A stretch of 64,000 nucleotides of DNA, from assembly GCA_028386065.3 (NCBI GenBank), contig JAKUCV010005750.1, positions 312,944 through 376,943 on the forward strand. Reading direction: 5' to 3'. The notes beneath the pieces were generated by a model. That model saw only the letters and a program-made list of their open reading frames with translations, had not been told where the DNA came from and did no database searches. This document shows, piece by piece, positions 20,590-30,314 of this stretch. Position 1 is the first letter of the stretch; each line of letters opens with the position of its first letter. This DNA comes from Turnera subulata (lineage: Eukaryota; Streptophyta; Magnoliopsida; Malpighiales; Passifloraceae). The position numbers were made by a program, and so were the translations under genes.

Positions 20590-21321
20590 TTGGCTTTTAT
20601 TCAAAGTGTGGGTGAGCAAATACTTACAGCTGAACAAGTTCCTATCGTGAATGAACTTCTTGATGCATTTCCTACTGATTTGCCTGGACTGCCTCCTGAT
20701 CGTGACATTGAGTTTGGTATTGAACTCATACTCGGGGCAGAACCTGTATCCATCACCCTTTATCGGATGGCACCTACAGAATTGCAGGAATTGAAAACTC
20801 AGTTGCAAGATTTATTGGAGAAGGGATTTATTAGGCCAAGTGTATCTCCATGGGGAGCACCGGTGTTATTTGTCAAGAAGAAAGATGATTCTATGAGGTT
20901 GTGCATCGATTATTGTCAACTGAATAAACTGATGGTACAGAGCAAGTACCCTTTGCCCCACATAGACGACTTGTTTGATCAGCTACAAGGTGCAAAATAT
21001 TTCTCAAAGATTGACTTGAGGTCGGGGTATCATCAGCTAAAAATCAAGGCAGAAGATGTACCGAAGACTGCATTTAGAACCCGCTATGGGCATTACGAGT
21101 TTTTGGTCATGTCGTTTGGACTTACTAATGCCCCAGCAGCATTCATGGATATGATGAATCGAGTGTTTAAGGAGTATCTTGATAAGTTTGTCATTGTGTT
21201 CATTGATGATGTACTGGTATACTCCAAGTCCAAGGAGGAGCATGAGAAGCACCTACGGGTTGTGTTACAGATCCTACGGGAGAAGAAATTATATGAAAAA
21301 TTTTCTAAGTGCAAGTTCTAG
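20590..21321 (+). pseudogene. pol: Gypsy reverse transcriptase
   Basis: RNA-dependent DNA polymerase domain. Seen in order: the [13 protein letters not shown] lead-in, the [21 protein letters not shown] block, [12 protein letters not shown], the [12 protein letters not shown] block with the first catalytic Asp, [17 protein letters not shown], and the active-site box FIDDVLVYS (YxDD class with Phe first). The frame ends at a TAG (21319-21321) where relatives have Trp, before the thumb and connection regions. The catalytic residues visible are intact, but the protein is truncated. Confidence 0.92.
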
Positions 21322-21990
21322 CTTGAGAAGGTGTCATTCCTTGGCCATGTGATATCTGAAAGGGGATTAGAAGTAGACCTGTAGAAGGTCGAGGCTGTTG
21401 TTAATTGGCCAAGACCAACCAATGCGACGGAGGTACGAAGCTTCTTGGGGCTGGCTGGCTATTATCGACGGTTTGTGGAGGTTTTCTCATGCATTGCTGC
21501 ACCCTTAACCAAGCTAACACAGAAGAAAGCGCAATTTCAGTGGACTGACAATTGTGAAGCAAGTTTTCGGGAGCTGAAGCATAAACTCACCACTGCACCT
21601 ATTTTAGCATTGCCTATGGAGAATGGATTGTTTACCACATATTGTGATGCATCAGGAGTCGGGTGGATTGTGTTTTAATGCAAGAGGGCAAGGTGATAGC
21701 CTATGCATCTCGAAAGTTATAGAAGAATGAAGAAAACTACCCTGTACACGATCTTAAAATGGCTGCGATGGTCTTTGCTTTGAAAATTTTGCGGCATTAC
21801 TTATATGGAGAGCCATGTGAAATATATACAGATTATAAGAGTTTGAAGTATATCCTTGAGCAGCGGGATCTAAACTTAAGGCAGCGAAGATGGGTTAAAT
21901 TACTGAAGGATTATGATTGTGTCATTAAATATCATCCCGGGAAGGCCAATGTAGTTGCTGATGCTTTGAGCCGAAAATCAGTTGGAAGCC
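21322..21990 (+). pseudogene. pol: Gypsy RT connection and RNase H
   Basis: Continues from RT after the TAG at 21319. A second TAG lies at about 21382. [12 protein letters not shown] and [15 protein letters not shown] are the usual connection motifs. RNase H starts near the YCDASGVG motif (first catalytic Asp) and then shifts frame at about 21670. It contains a further TAG near 21719 and resumes in 21759 onward with [21 protein letters not shown] and ADALSRK. The many lesions in a small span suggest long neutral decay. Confidence 0.88.
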
Positions 21991-23418
21991 TTGCGCACCT
22001 CACTCTGAACAGAAGGCCCGCTGTGAGGGCGTGGCATACATTGCTAGACGAGGGACTAGATTGTGCTATTGCCGAAGGAGGTGTACTAATGGCTCACTGC
22101 CAAGTGCGGCCTACTCTGAATGAAGAAATTACTAAAGCACAAGATGGTGACCCGAAAACAAAAACAAGGAAGGAGAAGGCTGGTCGAGGAGAATTACTGG
22201 GATTTGCTATTTCTGATGATGGAATATTGAGATTTGGCTCGAGAATGTATGTTCCTAAAGTTGGAGATCTCCGTAGTAGACTTATGGATGAGGCACATCA
22301 AACAAGATACACTATGCACCCGGGGTCTACCAAAATGTACCATGATCTAAACCAACACTACTGGTGGAATAACATAAAGCGAGATGTGGCAGACTATGTG
22401 GCTAAATGCCTCACCTACCAACAAGTAAAGGGGGAACATCAGAAAATACCGGGGTTGCTTCAGCCACTGTCTATTCCAGAGTGGAAATGGGAGAAGATAG
22501 CTATGGATTTTGTAAGTGGGCTACCCCGAACAGCCGGTGGATTTGATGCTATTTTGGTTATTGTGGACAGGTTGACGAAGTCCGCGCACTTTCTGCCGGT
22601 AAAGACTACGTTCAATTTTACAAAGCTAGCACAAGTTTTTGTTAATGAAATCGTAAGGTTACACGGTGTGCCAGTATCTATTGTTTCTGATCGAGGCCCG
22701 CAGTTTACATCTAAATTCTGGCGTAGCTTCCAGGGGGCCATGGGCATACAGCTTGATCTAAGTACAGCTTCCCACCCTCAAACCGACGGCCAGAGTGAGC
22801 GGGTGATACAGATTTTAGAAGACATACTGTGAGCATGTGTGTTGAACTACGGAGATAGCTGGAGCAGATATCTTCCATTGGTAGAGTTTGCTTATTACAA
22901 CAGCTACCAATCAAGTATTGGCATGGCTCCATATGAGGCCCTATATGGGCGAAGGTGTCGAACTCCAGTTTGTTGGAACGAGGTGGGAGTAAGGAAGCTA
23001 CTTGGCCCTGAAATCATCGAACTCACAGCTGAAAAAGTGAAAATTGCTCGTGAGAATTTAGCTGCCGCTCAGAGCAGACAGAAATCATACGAGGACAATA
23101 GGAGGCGGGACTTGGAATTTTTAGTGGGTGATATGGTGTTCCAAAAAGTTTCCCCTACGAAGAGGGTTATGCGGTTTGGAAAGAAAGGGAAACTAGGACC
23201 TCGATACCTAGGCGCGTTTGAAGTGCTGGAGAGAATTGGTCCGGTGGCTTATCGGCTCACGTTACCACCCAATCTTTCAGGATTTCACCCAGGTTTCCAT
23301 GTATCCATGTTGCGGAAATATGTACCAGACCCATCACATGTGTTGGCGCCGCAAGAAGTTGAGTTGGGGGATGAATTGACCTACGAAGTGCAACCTGTTG
23401 AGATTGTTGATAAGTAGG
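21991..23418 (+). pseudogene. pol: Gypsy integrase with GPY/F region
   Basis: The enzyme that joins cDNA to the host genome. The N-terminal zinc-binding H2C2 region is visible ([11 protein letters not shown], then [12 protein letters not shown]), but the last Cys is Tyr (CLTY for CLTC). The core shows the first Asp in AMDFVSGLP, the second Asp in VSDRGPQF and the Glu in [10 protein letters not shown], so the DDE triad is still encoded. A TGA at about 22830 splits the domain. The rest (22839-23417) has YNSYQSSIGMAPYEALYGR and the GPY/F module (LGPRYLGAFEVLERIGPVAY). Confidence 0.9.
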
Positions 23419-23566
23419 TGCGCAGGTTACGGAACAATAATGTAGCTTCAGTTAAAGTCATTTGGGAAGACGCCTCAGGAAGGGAGGCTACGTGCGAACT
23501 AGAACAGGAGATGGTGGAAAAATACCCGCACTTATTTCTGATAAAAATTCGAGGACGAATTTTGTG
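23378..23566 (+). pseudogene. Chromodomain-like C-terminus of the integrase
   Basis: After LTYEVQPVEIVDK a TAG interrupts the frame at 23415-23417. Past the stop the same frame continues with NNNVASVKVIWEDA, then the REATCELEQEM block and the KYPHLF ending. This is the divergent chromodomain type at the integrase C-terminus of Tekay/Del chromoviruses; relatives have ATWELE where Cys now replaces Trp. The domain is thought to guide insertion into heterochromatin. It is the main reason for the lineage call. Confidence 0.75.
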
Positions 23567-23580
23567 TAAAGGGGAGGTGA
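23567..23580 (+). promoter_or_regulatory. Polypurine tract of the Tekay-type element
   Basis: TAAAGGGGAGGTGA immediately before the 3' LTR start TGTGATGACCC at 23581; the primer for plus-strand DNA synthesis. Confidence 0.8.
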
Positions 23581-24615
23581 TGTGATGACCCGTGTAATTC
23601 AGGACTGAAATATATACTTGATGGTGTGGAATGTTGAGGATATGAGCTAGTATCATTGACTAGCAGTTGGCATGGGCTGGCCAACATTTGGTCACTGTTG
23701 GCTAGCAATTGGCGCGCCCGAGAGCCCGTTGGTACGCTTGGTGGGTAATCGGGTTTAGGCAGTGATTAGTGAGGGTTAAGCAACCTAAGGGGTGGAGTAA
23801 CTAATGGCTAAGCAGGATCAGACTCAAGGCAAGTGGCCTGGGTGTGCTAGTACGAAATAAGCAGGAGGTGGGGAGCAACTTGGCTAGGTGGCAGACCTTG
23901 GTGCAAAGGCAGCAAGTGGCTGCTTAGTCACCTGCTTGCCTCTGCCCTTATCAGACCAAGCAAGCAACTCAACCCTTCATTCTGCCAATTTCGTGCAAAA
24001 AACAAGGGGAGGAGTGCTTGACTGAAATCTTTGGTTCTTGCAGCTAAGGAAGGAAAAGGAGAACAAAGGTTGGTAATTCTAACACAGTGGGTGCCAATTG
24101 GCTGGTCAAGTATGTTGTTAGCCTAGGCAGAGCAGAACCTTGGTTTTGTTGGTGGTCTGATGTTATGTTTTTTAGGGTTTGAATCGTGAGAAGGGTCACT
24201 GGTTGCTTGAGGGTGTTAATTGATTGAATTGGGAAGCAATTGGCACCACAGGTGACCAATAGGCTCTGTTGGCGCACTAATAATTCTGTGGGTGGCCAAC
24301 TAGTGAGCCAATAGGCGCACCAATGCTTAGGCTATTGTTTGTGAATGCTTTTACTTAATGTGTTGCTGCTTAGATGCTGTTTTGCTCACTGCTAACGTGA
24401 TTTTGCGTGTGGGTAGGTGCTAAAACAGAAGGTGGACCTACCTTTTCGGTGCTCAATCTAGAAAAACTCCAAAGTTAAAGGTGCTTGACTTGGAGCGATT
24501 TTAGGATGGGTGACCTCCTGGGAAGTTTTCTCCGGAAATGTGCGAGTGAGGACCAAGCATGTTGGAAAGGTCCCGTGTTGGTCTGTAGTGACAGTCGACA
24601 AGCCGGAACGTTACA
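23581..24615 (+). mobile_element. 3' LTR of the Tekay-type element
   Basis: 1035 bp, same length as the 5' LTR and similar along its length. The 5S-like segment lies at about 24438-24550 (A-box-like block 24472-24488, with one base changed to AAAGGTGCTTGAC; C-box-like block 24504-24525). Confidence 0.92.
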
Positions 24616-26709
24616 TGAAGATGAGAGAAGAGTCATATGATGAGGGATCAAACTGTCAAGCCAAGTCGATGACCAGAATTGAGGGACCAAGTGGGGTAGC
24701 TGAGTTGAGTTTTCAAGTTGCAATGCCAAGCTGGGAAGCCATGGAACCAGGATGCAAAGCTGAGCCGAGCTAATGAGGTTTGGGTATACAAGCTCAGACA
24801 AGCTAAGGGGTCTACCGATAGGTAGAAATATAAATCCAGTCTTGGGGAGGAACAGACTTGAGTCATAACTTTCAGGAGAGAGAAGTGATGATGGGCAAAG
24901 GAATGACAGTGGGATCTGATGATGAAAGGGGTGATGAGAGCAATGACAAGGCGGAACTGACATGGGGGCAATGAGATGGGAACTACAAGTGTGGGGGGAA
25001 GTTGAGTAGAGACCACAGACCAAATTGTTAAGCATGGGTAGAACGATGACCAAGAATAGGGAGAGGCAATATAGTTGCTCTTTAGAGTCCAGAGGTTGAG
25101 CAAAGTCAAAAGGGGGCAAGGGTTAAATTCTATGTCCAACAGTCAACAGGGTCATCATTTGTAATTCAATTTTTCACATAAGGAATAAAACTCTAATTTC
25201 CTTTTCTTTTATGTATATGGGGAAAGTCGGGCATGACTTCATGACATTTCATTGGATCAATCTAGGGGACCATAAAAACAAACTACGAAGACCTGATTCT
25301 GTGGATGTAACCCCAAACACCTACCTTAATCCGTTTCCCAATAACTTGTTAACACCAATCATCAAACACTTGCCCATGTCGACGCCTATCTAGCCCAGCC
25401 TTCATGTTAACCCCATATGCCTACCATGAACACTTGTCAAGAAATAGAGCTCTCAAAGATAAATCAAGCTTCAAAATAAATTCCATCTATATACACCTGA
25501 TCAAAGAAGATGTCACCCTCCCCGAAAAAAAAAAAATGAAATGAAAAGAATAAGAAAACACAAAGAAAAAGGGAGAAAAATGGGGAAAGGGATGAGACCT
25601 TTAGTGCTCAAAAATTGAAACCAAGATGGAAAAAAAGAGAGTCATAAATGAAGAGGACAAGTGCTTCCCTGCTAAACACCAAACACCCATTATCTTCAGC
25701 CTTCCACAAAACACCCTCGTCTCAAACCCGACACCATACCCACAGATACGTAGGTAACCCGGCGATGGGCTCGGTCTATTGTTGGTTCCCAGATTGATTC
25801 AATGAAAAGATTGGGGTTATTACTAGATATACATGCTATACTATTGATTATACTTAGGCCTCTTTTGTAGTCTTATATCCCCTTCACTCGGACATGTAGT
25901 TTGGGCTCATGAAGTTGTAGATGTTGGTCAAGTCTGTCTCTCTCTAGAAACCTATCTTGAATCCGATCTTCACAATGCACATCTCTCCAATGGTTTCTTA
26001 GATATGTGATTCTCGATTTCTCTCATTTTAGTTGGTGAGTCTACCTCCATATTGGTCATTAGAGTGCACTCGGCCCTGGCGGCCTTCATCTTGCTCAAAC
26101 TTTGTGATCTCAGTATTCTATGCCTATGGTTGCTATCCCCACAAGGAGAAAGAAAAAAAAAGGAAAAAAGGGGTCCGCTAGGTTGAAAACCCAAAAGGGA
26201 GGCCTAGGTAAAAGTTAGGACAAGCCTGCTAGGTTGAAAACCCACATGGGCAGCCTACGCAAAAGTTAAGGCTAAGAGGGAAATGGGGATAGCAACAAAC
26301 GACAAGGGGCATCCATGGGGTAGAAAACATCATTTTGAAAATAATTCACTTGGGCAGTTAGGAACAAGCATCTAGGCACATCGCCTCCATCTATTTTTGA
26401 AAGGGTATCCACTCATCTATTGATTTTGCTTTATAGGTCATCATCCATCAAACCTTTCAACAAGGAATGCTCACCCATGGGGTCATGATTAGAATTTAAA
26501 ATGAGTAGGGTTCATAGTCATTGGGAATCTTCTTCTTTGGGGCTTTTGTGAATTTGATGGGATAACTCGTCTCTTTCAAATTGTCCAACTCTCACCTCAG
26601 CTCGAATAATTTTCAATGGTCATGCATCATGCTAGGGGAATTCACATACAAATGCACCATGTCTAGATAGAAAGCACACACATTTAAACATACATGTAAA
26701 AGTAGACGG

Positions 26710-26885
26710 TATTTGCATCCGAGGGGAATGAGAGATAGAGAAGAGGGGAGACGAGAGGAGAAGAGAAAGGGGAGAAGAGGAGAGAGAAATTGAGAGAAAA
26801 GATGAGAGGAAAGAAGAGGAAGAGAAGAAAACACGAAGAGAGGAAGATGCGAGAGGAGAAGAGAGAAGAGGAAAAGGGGGGAAAA
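26710..26885. repeat. Polypurine tract of family A interior
   Basis: About 175 bp of almost pure A and G on the plus strand, the same-family counterpart of the pyrimidine tract at 8039-8205 in a minus-strand copy. Confidence 0.85.
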
Positions 26886-27239
26886 CAAATCATAAGCACT
26901 TGCATCTAAGAAAACTCATATGTAGGAACTAGGGGCACCCCTATGCATTGAGAAGACGACACATTTAGGCATGCTCATGCATCACTCACATGTAGAACAT
27001 GAATTTCTTGATAGAGTAGACTTGGTTGAAGATAAAGTGTCAACAAAGATATAGACTTACATTTCCTAGGGTTGCTAGCTGAAGGGGCATGACATGGAAA
27101 AATCTTGTAGATAATGGGAATTGTAGCAAAGGGCATGTCATGCTTTATCTCTCTGACTCGTTAAGCTGACATCACATAATAGAGGCACTCCTACCTTGAG
27201 ATAAACCTACATCTTGGCATTAGGGGCACGACGGGCCTT

Positions 27240-27425
27240 TAATCTGGGTTAATGAGGTTGCAAGGGGCATGCTACCTTACCTTTTGAGTCAAGCCTTCCG
27301 GGGAATGCTACCCCACATAGATTTTAGAGATTTCTTGGGGCATGCTACCCCGTGAGGTTTGAACCAATTGTTGGGGCATGCTATCCCGTGGTTGGAGATG
27401 ATACTTATCAAGGCATGCTACCCCA
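27240..27425 (+). repeat. GGGGCATGCTACCCC dyad units
   Basis: Four or five copies of GGGGCATGCTACCCC or close variants (near 27269, 27338, 27372 and 27408), spaced about 35-70 bp. The core is dyad-symmetric at its G and C runs. Reverse-oriented relatives are at 7424-7470. Confidence 0.75.
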
Positions 27426-28090
27426 CTCTGATCGATTGACTCCCAGGGGTACGACAGACCCATTTATTTGACTATGAAAAATAGATCACCTGTTTGATTA
27501 TGGGCTAGGACACTCGGGATGTTTATGAACCAGGGGCATACTAAACCCCACTTCTAAAGCCATGATGGGATACTAGGGGCAATTACCCCGCTTCTGATTT
27601 GTATGTCTCAAGGGGCACAACCCACACCATTTCCTTCAAACCCAGCTAAATGACATAGGGGCATGGAATCCAAAAAATCCAACAATGAGAGAACCTGTGA
27701 GGCGATACTCAGTACCTGAGAGCATGGAGCACCCATACCTAACCCAAAAGTACAAACATGCCCAACCCAGCACCTGGGAACATGAGATGCCCAGACGTGG
27801 GAGATAGCCAGACCATGAGACAAAACCTAGCCTAGAACCTGAGAACGTGAGATACCTAGAAGCGAAGCGACCAGCCCATGAGACGACACCCGTGAGATCT
27901 GAGATACCCATAGAGGAGAAGATCTAGTCAAAAGATGAGAGGACCCAGTCAAAAGCCGAAGACCTAGTCTTTGCAACCCGGAGAGTTGAGGAAATCCAGT
28001 CAAAAGCCAAGAGCCCAACCCTTACAAAAACCTTGAGATATGCAGAACTTGAGACATACCAATTGGAAGGCGAGGACCCGGTTCTCGTAA

Positions 28091-28575
28091 ACCTGGGGAT
28101 GAGATGATTCCCGAAAACCATAACTTGGGATGATATCATTCCCAAATCAAAACCTAGTTGACAAAGATGAGATGATTCTTTGCCAACAACCCGATAGATG
28201 AGATGATCCTATCGCCTTTGGATGAGATGATTCCCAAAAATCACAACTTGGGATGAGATGATTCCCAAATCAAAACCTAGTTGACAAAGATGAAATGATT
28301 CTTTGTCGACGACACGATAGATGAGATGATTCTATCACCCCGGGATGAGATGATTCCCGCAAACCACAAACTTGGGATAAGATGATTCCCAAATCGAAAC
28401 CTAGTTGACAAAGATGTGAAAATTCTTTGTCAACAACCCGATAGATGAATGATTCTATCACCTCGGGATGAGATGATTCCCGAGAACAATAACCTAGGAT
28501 GAGATGATTCCCACAAATCGAGGGTCGGTCCCTCAAACCTTCGGGATTAAATGATTCCTGAAGCAGGAGCGTGGG
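28091..28575 (+). repeat. Array of GGGATGAGATGATTCCC units
   Basis: At least eight units of GGGATGAGATGATTCCC (or GATAGATGAGATGATTCTATC, also dyad-like) separated by 10-40 bp. The outer GGGA/TCCC or GATAG/CTATC arms are always complementary to each other although their sequence changes from unit to unit. A reverse-oriented, shorter version lies at 2745-3045. Confidence 0.85.
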
Positions 28576-28682
28576 ATGCTCCAAAACTTGGCACACACCA
28601 CACATCTATCATTCAAATTTGGTTGTTCCTTTCTTACGTTGTTTCGTCCTTAGTCTCTAAGGACTCATCAACGAGGGGCATC

Positions 28683-28866
28683 TGTGAACACCCAAATTTT
28701 ACCCACAAATTCCCTACTAAAATTAGATTTCGAACATGTTTGAGCTTAGGATTAATGAGATGATTTGCTCTTAAGATAACGCATAGTAAAAGTTTAATTT
28801 AGTAGAATTAATGTATTTTAGCAATTTGAACCTATATGTATTTGAACTCTAGGATTAATGAGATGA
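28683..28866 (+). mobile_element. Family A 3' LTR, first part
   Basis: Starts TGTGAACACCC right after the polypurine tract and carries about 184 bp of LTR before a TIR element interrupts it. The LTR continues as a dozen bases near 30298-30314 and then 39805-41403, after a second nested element. Confidence 0.82.
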
Positions 28867-30295
28867 TAATGCCTAATCTTATACAACAATTTGTATATTC
28901 TGGTCAATTTCATAGATGAATTTGTAATTGGGTCAATTTAATGTATTAGTTTTCACAATTGGATCAATTTAATGCATCAGTTTTCAAAATTGGATTAATT
29001 TAGTATGGTGGTCAAAATTGAAGGTTTGACTTGAAACATCAACCGATAACATGATGACACGCGGATATTCCTTTTTAAAAGAACAATCCAAACCCATATT
29101 AATTGGATCCTACCCATCAGAATATGGATTAACCAATATAAAATTTATTATTATTTAATAACAACCGTTAACATACTCCGTTAACCCTCTTTTGTTCTTT
29201 TGTGATACCCTAAAAATTTTTTCTATACCAGGTAAGAAAGTTATTAATTTTTTTTTTGACAATAAATTTAGATTCAAAGTTTCATATTGTTGTGAATGGT
29301 TGTCGTATTATCATTCACGGTGGTTAAAAAATTGCAAAAGTTAGGAAACCATGCAATTGTTGTGTTCTTGTCGCTTATAAACCTATTTAATCCCCCACGT
29401 GGCAATGTTTGTCTATCATTCTTTAATGACTTGTTCTGTGGCAATGTTTGTATATCATCCTTCAATGTCTTGTTCTCTTTTGTTAAAGCATCTTTAATAG
29501 TCATCATGGATCCAACTTCCCTCAACAAATCCTTCTTTTTTTCACTGACACAATCAATCAAATGCTTGGCGTGCATACTCATGTAATTGCATCATCAAAC
29601 CATACAAAAAATTGCACTTCCTCTCGCCATCATAATTTTCGCAATCATGAAAACGCCTACCTTGGTTATCAAGAGTCACCGAAACTTGAAGAGGAGTCAC
29701 GTTGCCACAATCACATATGCACTTTTCACAAACATCAACCATGCGTGATCAACTGGATGACGAGTTCACAAAGATGCAACCAATATGGGCTGGTACGATT
29801 AAATAAAGATGTTGAGGTTTGAATGAATTATAACAGAGAAAGAAAAAGGAGAGGAAGAGAAAGAAAAGAAGAGAGAAATCACAGAGAGACATAATTTTTA
29901 ATTTTTAGGGTTGGATAATCTTTAATCTATCTTTATAGAAATAATGAAAGGATGAGTGTTTACAGGGGTGTGTTAACGGTTGTTATTTAAAAAGAAAATA
30001 ATAATAAATTTTAAATGGGTTGATTCATATTCTGATGGGTAGGATCCAATTTATATGGGTTTGGATCGTTCTTTTAAAAAAGATTATCCACGTGTCATCA
30101 TGTTATTGGTTGACGTTTACACGCCAGCAAGTCAAACCTTCAATTTTGACCACTATACTGAATTGACCCAATTTTGAAAGCTGATGCATTAAATTGACCC
30201 AATTGTGAAAACTAATACATTAAACTGACCCAATTATGAATTCAAGTATAAAATTGACAAAAACATGCAAAATGGTGTATAAAATTGGGTATTAT
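28866..30295. mobile_element. TIR DNA transposon with captured GRF zinc-finger sequence
   Basis: The first 200 bp and the reverse complement of the last 200 bp match. Both have TTGGGTCAATTTAATG-like blocks, TAATGTATTAGTTTTCACAATTGG, GGTCAAAATTGAAGGTTTGACTTG and ATAACATGATGACACG. The outermost TIR bases are about TAATGCCTAAT (left) and TAATACCCAAT (right, reversed). I could not fix a target duplication: the expected LTR sequence resumes as TTTATTCTTAGG but a clear 8-10 bp pair is not visible. No transposase. The interior (29190-29950) carries protein-like sequence on the minus strand. Confidence 0.8.
29274..29742 (-). pseudogene. GRF zinc-finger protein fragment inside the TIR element
   Basis: Two overlapping minus-strand frames. 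29742-29554 (62 codons) reads CDCG, then SVTLDNQGRRFHDCENY, then a later Cys-Asn-Phe. This is the GRF-type zinc-finger pattern (CxCG...NxGRRFxxCxxY...CxFF), usually involved in nucleic-acid binding. 29582-29274 (102 codons) is Lys/Glu-rich with a coiled-coil look (KKKDLLREVGSMMTIKDALTKENKTL). Many plant proteins have a GRF finger followed by a coiled coil, so the two were probably one frame before a shift near 29560. Its place between long TIRs suggests a captured host gene piece or an element accessory gene. Confidence 0.6.
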
Positions 30296-30314
30296 GCCTT
30301 TATTCTTAGGAAAA

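Larger units (their letters stand above)
17253..24615 (+). mobile_element. Tekay/Del-type Ty3/gypsy retrotransposon, coding but decayed
   Basis: Two LTRs of identical length (1035 bp; 17253-18287 and 23581-24615) with ends TGTGATGACCC and ACGTTACA. The PBS-like site follows 18287 and the polypurine tract AAAGGGGAGGTGA ends at 23580. The flanks are AGAAG (17248-17252) and TGAAG (24616-24620), a probable 5-bp duplication with one change. Order: gag, zinc knuckles, protease, RT, RNase H, integrase, GPY/F region, chromodomain remnant. The integrase-RT order and the C-terminal chromodomain remnant place it among chromoviruses, best fit Tekay/Del. Several stops and frameshifts break pol, so this copy is dead. 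Confidence 0.92.
24616..28682 (+). mobile_element. Family A interior, right part (after the nested gypsy element)
   Basis: Non-coding. In order: 24616-26550 diverged leader-type sequence with no gene; the polypurine tract 26710-26885; GGGGCATGCTACCCC-type units (27240-27425); looser repeats with CCTGAGAACATGAGAT and CAGTCAAAAGCC phrases (27680-28060); a GGGATGAGATGATTCCC array (28091-28575); and the polypurine tract ACGAGGGGCATC before the 3' LTR. The order mirrors, reversed, 8205 down to 5818 in the complete minus-strand copy. A 214-codon antisense frame at 24475-25139 spans the LTR edge and has no domain. Confidence 0.78.

Noticed and set aside
24475..25139. 214-codon minus-strand frame
   Set aside because: It spans the 3' LTR edge of the Tekay-type element and the flanking family A interior, antisense to both, and shows no motif.
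28860..30314. A 9-bp target duplication for the GRF-carrying TIR element
   Set aside because: Candidates such as CTAATCTTA/TTATTCTTA need two mismatches and overlap the TIR itself. Left unresolved.
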